From JAIRTY01 sp050257395 (GTDB lineage: Bacteria; Actinomycetota; Actinomycetes; Streptosporangiales; Streptosporangiaceae), in the NCBI GenBank assembly GCA_050257395.1, contig JBLMWU010000014.1, positions 1-17,238 on the forward strand: a stretch of 17,238 bases of DNA, given 5' to 3'. The notes under the pieces were generated by a model, which ran no database searches, was not told where the DNA came from, and saw only the letters and a program-made list of their open reading frames with translations. The position numbers were made by a program, and so were the translations under genes. Within the stretch, counting starts at the first letter, position 1; each line of letters opens with the position of its first letter. This document shows, piece after piece, positions 12,458 through 17,238 of this stretch.

Positions 12458-13690
12458 GGCGATGCTGGCGTGGCCGCGGTCGATCAGGTAGCCGGGGGCC
12501 ACCACGGTCTCGCCTTCGGCGGCCAGCCCGGCCAGCACCAGCGCGATCCCGGTGCGCAGGTCGTGGGCGACCACCTTGGTGCCGCGCAGCGTGGCTGGCC
12601 CGTGCACGATGGCCACGTTCCCGCTGTCCACCGCCACGTTCGCGCCCATCTTGGTGAGCTCGCCGACCAGCGTGTAGCGGCCGTCGTAGATCGTCTCCCG
12701 GATGTAGCTGGTGCCGTCGGCCAGGCAGCTCAGCGCCATGATCGGGGACTGCAGGTCGGTCGCGAAGCCGGGGTAGGGGCTGGTGATGACGTTGATCGGG
12801 CGCAGCGGCCGCTCCCGGCGGACCTGCAGGACGGCGCCGTTGGCGGCGAACTCCACGCCCATCTGCTCGAGCTTCCAGCGCACCACCCCGAAGTGGTCGA
12901 GGTTGGCTCCCACCAGGCTCAGCTCGCCGCCGGTGATGGCGGCGGCCATGGCGAAGACGCCCGCGTCGATCCGGTCGGTCATCACCGTGTGCTCGGTGGC
13001 CGTGAGGCCGCTCACCCCGCGCACCGTGATGAAGCCGGTGCCGCCGCCGCTGATCTGCGCCCCCATCTTGGTCAGGAAGGCGATCACGTCCAGTACCTCG
13101 GGCTCCTGCGCGGTGTTGTCGATCACCGTGGTGCCCGGCGCCATCGACGCCGCCATGATCAGGTTCTCGGTGCCGGTGTGCGAGGGGGTGTCCAGGTACA
13201 GGTGGGCGCCGTGCAGCTGGCCGGCCTTGATGTAGATCTTGTCGCCGACCTCGTCCACCGTGGCGCCGAGCCGGGTGAAGCCCCGGTAGTGGAAGTCGAG
13301 ATTGCGGCTGCCCAGGTTGCAGCCGCCGACACCCTCGATGACCGCCTCGCCGAGCCGGTGCAGCAGGGCGGGCACGAACAGCACCGACGCCCGGAACCGG
13401 CGGGCGATCTCGGCGGGCAGCACCGGGCTCGTCAGCTGGGAGGCGTCCACCACCAGCGTCCGCTCCGCCTCGTGGAACTTGACCACGGCGCCGACGGCCT
13501 GGGCCAGCTCAACCGCCCTGCGCACGTCCTCGATCGGCGGCACGTTCCGCAGCACCGTCCGGCCTTCGGCAGCGAGCAGGGACGCCGCGATCATCTTGAG
13601 CGCGGCGTTCTTGGCACCCTGGACGAAGACGGTGCCGTGCAGCGGCGTGCCGCCTCGGACGCGATAGCAGGTCTCGGGGCCAACGGTCAT
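12407..13690 (-). CDS. murA: UDP-N-acetylglucosamine 1-carboxyvinyltransferase (MurA)
   Basis: MurA transfers enolpyruvate from PEP to UDP-GlcNAc, the first committed step of peptidoglycan precursor synthesis in the cytoplasm. The 427-residue product has the family length and motifs. These are GAKNAALK (25-32) with the substrate-binding Lys-Asn, RRFRASVLFVPALL, and the catalytic-loop Cys C124 in GGCNLGSR with R129. SPYPGFATDLQSP (304-316) carries the catalytic Asp D312, and RTGIALVLAGLAAEGET (379-395) carries R379. The Cys is the residue attacked by fosfomycin. The frame extends to a TTG at 13699, but the ATG at 13690 fits the family and has AGGAG (13705-13701) 10 nt upstream. It may be a second murA copy, since no cell-wall genes are adjacent. 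Confidence 0.93.
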   Translation of the reverse strand: MTVGPETCYRVRGGTPLHGTVFVQGAKNAALKMIAASLLAAEGRTVLRNVPPIEDVRRAVELAQAVGAVVKFHEAERTLVVDASQLTSPVLPAEIARRFRASVLFVPALLHRLGEAVIEGVGGCNLGSRNLDFHYRGFTRLGATVDEVGDKIYIKAGQLHGAHLYLDTPSHTGTENLIMAASMAPGTTVIDNTAQEPEVLDVIAFLTKMGAQISGGGTGFITVRGVSGLTATEHTVMTDRIDAGVFAMAAAITGGELSLVGANLDHFGVVRWKLEQMGVEFAANGAVLQVRRERPLRPINVITSPYPGFATDLQSPIMALSCLADGTSYIRETIYDGRYTLVGELTKMGANVAVDSGNVAIVHGPATLRGTKVVAHDLRTGIALVLAGLAAEGETVVAPGYLIDRGHASIAERLSTLGADIAAEESG

Positions 13691-14031
13691 AAGGAGCAAA
13701 CTCCTGTCTTAGGTGTCTGAGCGGGGCCTGCCCCGGGTCTCCTCCGGTGCCAGGCCGGCCCGCGCGCCGCTGGGCTCGGCCCGCCGTGGCGGCGGGCGCC
13801 GTGGGCGGCGCGCTGACCAGTATCCCACCGGCCGCCGGCTCCGCGCGTCATTGCGGGTAGGTGAGTGCGATCTGCCCTGGTTACTCCTCTGCCGGTTTGC
13901 GTACTTGCTCCCTGCCACTCTGCGGACCCGGATTCCGGGCCGCCTATGCGCTGGTACCCGCCGTGGCCGCGGTCATGTCCAGCGCCGCCCGGTGATCCCT
14001 CGCATGCGGACGTTGCCGGGGCAGGCGTGCT
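13691..14031. other. 341-bp intergenic region between purB and murA
   Basis: No convincing gene was seen; the plus-strand frame starting at 13713 runs antisense into purB and the minus-strand frame 13709-13918 has no family features. On the murA side it holds the Shine-Dalgarno site, AGGAG (13692-13696 and its complement 13701-13705 form a 5-bp stem). A hairpin GCCCGCC (13779-13785) / GGCGGGC (13791-13797) with a 5-nt loop could end purB transcription. An AT-richer patch around 13850-13925 is the likely site of the murA promoter, but no clear -35/-10 pair was found. Confidence 0.5.
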
Positions 14032-15339
14032 TCATGAGAGCTTTTCCAGCCGGGCGAACATGGCCGCCAGCCGCTCCACGTAGCGTTCGGGCCGGCAGGC
14101 CTCGTCCAGGCGCGCCTCGTCCAGCGGCTGGCCCTGCCGGGCCGCCTCCGCCCGGAGCGTCTCCCGGAACGGGGCCTGAGTCTGCCAGCTGTCCATGGCC
14201 GCAGCCTGCACCAGCGCGTAGGCGTCTTCCCGGGACATGCCCGCGCCGACCAGTTCCAGCAGCACGCTGGAGGTGTAGATGAGCCCGCCGGCCGAGTCCA
14301 GGTTCGCCCGCATCCGCCCGGCGTCCACCACCAGGCCCTCGATCAGGCCGGAGGTCAGGTGGAGCAGGTAGTCGGTGACGATGGCGGCGTCGGGCAGGGC
14401 GACCCGCTCCACGCTGGAGTGCGAGATGTCCCGCTCGTGCCACAGCGGGATGCCCTCCATGACCGGGGTGACATAGCCCCGGACGAGGCGGGCCAGGCCG
14501 CAGATGCGCTCGGACCGGATCGGGTTCTTCTTGTGCGGCATCGCCGAGGAGCCCTTCTGCCCGGGCCGGAAGGGCTCGGACAGCTCCCGCACCTCGGTCC
14601 GCTGGCCGTGCCGGACCTCCAGGGCGACGGCCTCGCAGGTGGTCGCGAGCAGGGCCAGGACGGCCGCCCACTCCCCGATCCCGTCGCGGAACACCACCTG
14701 GCTCGACACCTCGGCGGCCCGCAGGCCCAGCTCGGCCATGACCGCGGCCTCGATGGCCGGGTCGATGTTGGAGTAGGTCCCGACCGGCCCGGACAGCTTC
14801 CCGACCGCGACGGCCTCCCTGGCCCGCTGCAGCCGGTCGCGGCCGCGGGCGACGGCGAAGGCGAAGTCGGCCACCCGGTGCCCCCACACGTCGGGCTCGG
14901 CGTGGATCCCGTGGGTCCGCCCGGCCCGCAGCGTGGCCCTGTGGGCCAGGGCGTGGTCGCGGAGCACCGCGACCAGCCGGGACGCCTGGGCGAGCAGCAG
15001 GTCGGTCGCCTCGGTGAGCTGGACGGCCAGCGCGGTGTCGAGCAGGTCGGAGGAGGTCATGCCGTAGTGGACCCAGGCCGCGGCCTCCCGGGGGGTGGTG
15101 TTGTCCGCCCAGGCGGTGAGGAACGCGATCACGTCGTGGTCGGTCACCGCCTCGGCCGCGGCCACGGCTTCCGGGGACGGCGGCGGCGCGGCCCGCACCG
15201 GCTCCACCGCGGAGGCGGGCACCGTCCCTGCCTCCGCGTGCGCCGCCAGCACCAGGGTCTCGACCCGGCACCACAGCTCGTACTTGTGGGCTTCGCTCCA
15301 TACCCGGCCCATCTCGGGCAGGGTGTAACGGCTGATCAC
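14032..15339 (-). CDS. purB: Adenylosuccinate lyase
   Basis: PurB acts twice in purine synthesis, releasing fumarate from SAICAR and from adenylosuccinate. The 435-residue product shows the fumarase/aspartase superfamily motifs: HYGMTSSDLLDTA (91-103), GRTHGIHAEP (140-149) with the catalytic His, and the signature SSAMPHKKNP (264-273) on the mobile loop. The length is normal for the short actinobacterial form. The GTG at 15339 has GGGGGAGG upstream, 9 nt away. The ltrA stop lies 5 nt before this start, so purB is probably co-transcribed with ltrA and purD. Confidence 0.97.
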   Translation of the reverse strand: MISRYTLPEMGRVWSEAHKYELWCRVETLVLAAHAEAGTVPASAVEPVRAAPPPSPEAVAAAEAVTDHDVIAFLTAWADNTTPREAAAWVHYGMTSSDLLDTALAVQLTEATDLLLAQASRLVAVLRDHALAHRATLRAGRTHGIHAEPDVWGHRVADFAFAVARGRDRLQRAREAVAVGKLSGPVGTYSNIDPAIEAAVMAELGLRAAEVSSQVVFRDGIGEWAAVLALLATTCEAVALEVRHGQRTEVRELSEPFRPGQKGSSAMPHKKNPIRSERICGLARLVRGYVTPVMEGIPLWHERDISHSSVERVALPDAAIVTDYLLHLTSGLIEGLVVDAGRMRANLDSAGGLIYTSSVLLELVGAGMSREDAYALVQAAAMDSWQTQAPFRETLRAEAARQGQPLDEARLDEACRPERYVERLAAMFARLEKLS

Positions 15340-15344
15340 GTGTT

Positions 15345-16502
15345 CTATCCTCCCCCACCGGCGCGGCCGGGCCGGGACGCGGTGGCCCGGTAGCGCTCCG
15401 CGCCCAGCATGGCCACGATCCCGGCCAGCAGCAGGGCCAGCTGCGCCTCGATCGCCACGGTGATCCCCAGGACCACGGTCACCAGGGCAAAGACGGCCGC
15501 GGCCGCGGGCGGCCGGGCGGAGCCGATCCGCAGGGCCGCCCGGAACCAGGCCACCCCGGCCAGGAACAGCGCGACCCCGCCGGCCAGCGCGGCGGCCTGC
15601 CCGGCCGGGTGCGGCCGGGTGGCCTGGCCGATGGTGAGGCTGACCCCTGCGGCGGTGACCACCACCCCCAGCAGGATCGGGATGTGGGCGAAGAAGTAGG
15701 CGGTCAGGGCGAGCGCGGGCCGGCGGTCCGGGTCGGCGGCGGTCATGGCCCGCTCGGCCCGCTCGTCATCGCGGGTGCCGAAGTAGACCCACCACAGCGC
15801 GGCGGACAGGGCCAGCCCGAGCGCCGTGGCGACGGCCAGGGACAGGCTCATCGGCTGGGCGGCGGCACCGATGCCCACGGCGGCGACGGACTCGCCCAGG
15901 GCGACGATCAGCAGGGCGCCGTGCCGTTCCACGAAATGCGCGGGCCGGATCTCGAACCGGCCCCGCACCGGGAAGACCAGCGGCGACAGCACCTGGATGG
16001 CGAGGGCCGCGGCCCACAGCGCGTAAGCGGCCGCGCCGCCGGTCAGCCCGGCGGCGACCACCAGCAGCGCCGAAGCCACGTTGAACGGCGCCACCCGGAC
16101 GATGTTGCGGTTGGCCCGGTAGTACAGCGCGGAATGGACCAGCACCACCAGCAGATAGCCGAGGCCGAGCGCCAGCCCGCTGGCGCTGCCGGAGGCGCCG
16201 AAGCCGCGCGGGATGGCCAGCCCGGCGATCAGGAACCCGGCCATCCCGAGCAGCAGCAGGAGCCGCTCGGCGGTGCGCTCGTGCCGCCGGGTGTTGGTCA
16301 GCCAGGCGTAGCCGCCGTACATCCACCACAGCACCCCGAAGACCAGCAGCACCTGGGCCAGCCCGGCGCCGGACAGCCGGGCCGCCAGCAGCGCGGTGAG
16401 CTGGGTCAGGGTGAACGCGAAGACCAGGTCGAAGAACAGCTCCAGGGTGCTGACCCGCAGCGGGCCGCTGTCCGCCGCCGGGACCGGGCCGGGGGAGGTC
16501 AT
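15345..16502 (-). CDS. Low temperature requirement protein A (LtrA) family membrane protein
   Basis: A 385-residue polytopic membrane protein with about 11-12 hydrophobic helices. It starts with the LtrA signature VSTLELFFDLVFAFTLTQLT (17-36). VERHGALLIVALGESVAAVG and ALWWVYFGTRDDERAERA also fit the family. LtrA was named from a cold-sensitive Listeria mutant; its biochemical role is unknown. The ATG at 16502 overlaps the purD stop (ATGA), and the stop is 5 nt before purB, so it sits inside a purine operon. No link of LtrA with purine metabolism is established to my knowledge. Confidence 0.92.
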   Translation of the reverse strand: MTSPGPVPAADSGPLRVSTLELFFDLVFAFTLTQLTALLAARLSGAGLAQVLLVFGVLWWMYGGYAWLTNTRRHERTAERLLLLLGMAGFLIAGLAIPRGFGASGSASGLALGLGYLLVVLVHSALYYRANRNIVRVAPFNVASALLVVAAGLTGGAAAYALWAAALAIQVLSPLVFPVRGRFEIRPAHFVERHGALLIVALGESVAAVGIGAAAQPMSLSLAVATALGLALSAALWWVYFGTRDDERAERAMTAADPDRRPALALTAYFFAHIPILLGVVVTAAGVSLTIGQATRPHPAGQAAALAGGVALFLAGVAWFRAALRIGSARPPAAAAVFALVTVVLGITVAIEAQLALLLAGIVAMLGAERYRATASRPGRAGGGG

Positions 16503-17238
16503 GCAGGCGGGCTGCTGGCGGCCGCGGCCGCGATGTCATGCCGGTACCAGCCGCCGCGCAGCTGGATCCGCCCGGCCGCCGCGTAAGCCGCGGCCCGGGC
16601 GGCGGTCAGGTCCGCGCCGGTCCCCACCACGTTCAGGACCCGGCCGCCGGCCGCGACCAGCCGGCCCGCGTCATCGGCGGCGGTGCCCGCGTGCAGCACG
16701 TAGGCGCCGGGCACCTGATCCGCCCCGTCGATCCCGGTGATCACGTCGCCCCGGGCCGGGGTGCCGGGGTAGCCTTCCGCGGCCACCACCACGGTGACCG
16801 CCGCCCCCGGCGCCCAGTCCAGCGGGCCCGCCCCGGCCAGCGACCCGGCGGCCGCCTCCGCCAGCAGGCCGGCCAGCGGCGTGCGCAGCAGGTCCAGCAC
16901 CACCTGGGTCTCGGGGTCGCCGAACCGGGCGTTGAACTCCACCACCCGCACCCCCGCCGGGGTCAGCGCCAGCCCGGCGTACAGCAGGCCGCGGTAGGGG
17001 GTGCCCCGGCGGGCCAGCTCCGCCACGGCGGGCTGGACGACGGTCGCCAGCACCTCGTCGGCCAGCCCCGGCGGCGCCCACGGCAGCGGCGCGTAGGCGC
17101 CCATGCCGCCGGTGTTTGGCCCGGTGTCGCCGTCCCCGGCCCGCTTGAAGTCCTGCGCGGCCAGCAGCGGCACGGCCGTGCCGCCGTCTGACAGCGCGAA
17201 CAGCGAGACCTCGGGCCCGTCCAGGTACTCCTCGATCA
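16499..17238 (-). CDS. purD: Phosphoribosylamine-glycine ligase, C-terminal part (5' end outside window)
   Basis: PurD joins glycine to phosphoribosylamine using ATP, the second step of purine synthesis. About 245 residues are visible, with the gene running off the right edge. The ATP-grasp core is recognised from IEEYLDGPEVSLFALSDG, AQDFKRAGDGDTGPNTGGMG, YRGLLYAGL and VVEFNARFGDPETQV, the last carrying the metal-binding Glu and Asn. The C-terminal domain follows, with AEGYPGTPARGD and GGRVLNVVGTG. The stop overlaps the ltrA start. Confidence 0.96.
   Translation of the reverse strand, partial: IEEYLDGPEVSLFALSDGGTAVPLLAAQDFKRAGDGDTGPNTGGMGAYAPLPWAPPGLADEVLATVVQPAVAELARRGTPYRGLLYAGLALTPAGVRVVEFNARFGDPETQVVLDLLRTPLAGLLAEAAAGSLAGAGPLDWAPGAAVTVVVAAEGYPGTPARGDVITGIDGADQVPGAYVLHAGTAADDAGRLVAAGGRVLNVVGTGADLTAARAAAYAAAGRIQLRGGWYRHDIAAAAASSPPA

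Noticed and set aside
13713..14282. 189-codon plus-strand ORF between murA and purB
   Set aside because: It runs antisense into purB, is Arg/Pro-rich as expected of a shadow frame, and has no recognisable domain.
1..17238. tRNA, rRNA, CRISPR array, insertion sequence or attachment site
   Set aside because: No T-arm pattern, no spaced repeat array, no transposase or terminal repeats were found on either strand.

Overview
This window looks like chromosomal DNA from a high-GC actinobacterium. Third codon positions are almost all G or C. Several genes start with GTG or TTG, and several appear to be leaderless: a TANNNT -10 box lies 6-7 nt before the start codon. The gene content also fits, with an HTH / HbhA-like / DUF2516 cluster of the mycobacterial Rv0474-Rv0476 type, a Streptomyces-like RadA, an AlaX-like editing protein and an LtrA membrane protein. 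The genus cannot be fixed from the sequence. No phage, transposon, CRISPR array, rRNA or tRNA was seen.

Layout. At 1-527 is the 3' end of an unrecognised, probably secreted or anchored protein. It converges on radA (611-2020, minus) across a bidirectional hairpin terminator. RadA faces away from a three-gene plus-strand operon (2147-5206): a sugar-phosphate isomerase/epimerase with an unusual basic, Gly/Arg/Ala-rich tail; a BKACE (beta-keto acid cleavage, DUF849) enzyme; and a ReAV-type asparaginase II. A 298-bp, AT-richer leader with repeats, a palindrome and a possible 16-codon leaderless ORF precedes the XRE regulator / small HbhA-like protein / DUF2516 membrane protein cluster (5505-6822). 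Next is a leaderless AlaX-type editing protein (6886-7617).

On the minus strand, 7646-8959 is a two-gene BlaI repressor / M56 metallopeptidase unit, with an inverted repeat over its promoter. Divergent from it are a macrodomain ADP-ribosyl hydrolase (9100-9621) and a HisC/Pat-type aminotransferase (9729-10805). The aminotransferase converges on a minus-strand transcriptional regulator (10802-12196), and their stop codons interlock in one CTAG. The regulator has a degenerate GGDEF/cyclase-like centre and a C-terminal winged helix. Its upstream region has a strong dyad, a promoter candidate and 11-bp phased repeats. Upstream of it on the same strand are murA (12407-13690), a 341-bp gap, and purB, ltrA and the 3' part of purD (14032-17238), which are packed tightly enough to be one operon.

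How it fits together. Most of the window is housekeeping: DNA repair, purine synthesis, peptidoglycan precursor synthesis, translation quality control and aminotransfer. The less explained parts are the isomerase-BKACE-asparaginase operon, the leader of the HTH/HbhA cluster, the BlaI/M56 pair with no obvious target, and the regulator beside the aminotransferase. I found no clear new defence or mobile system. The best leads are the isomerase tail, the cis-elements before the HTH and regulator genes, and the membrane protein embedded between two purine genes.
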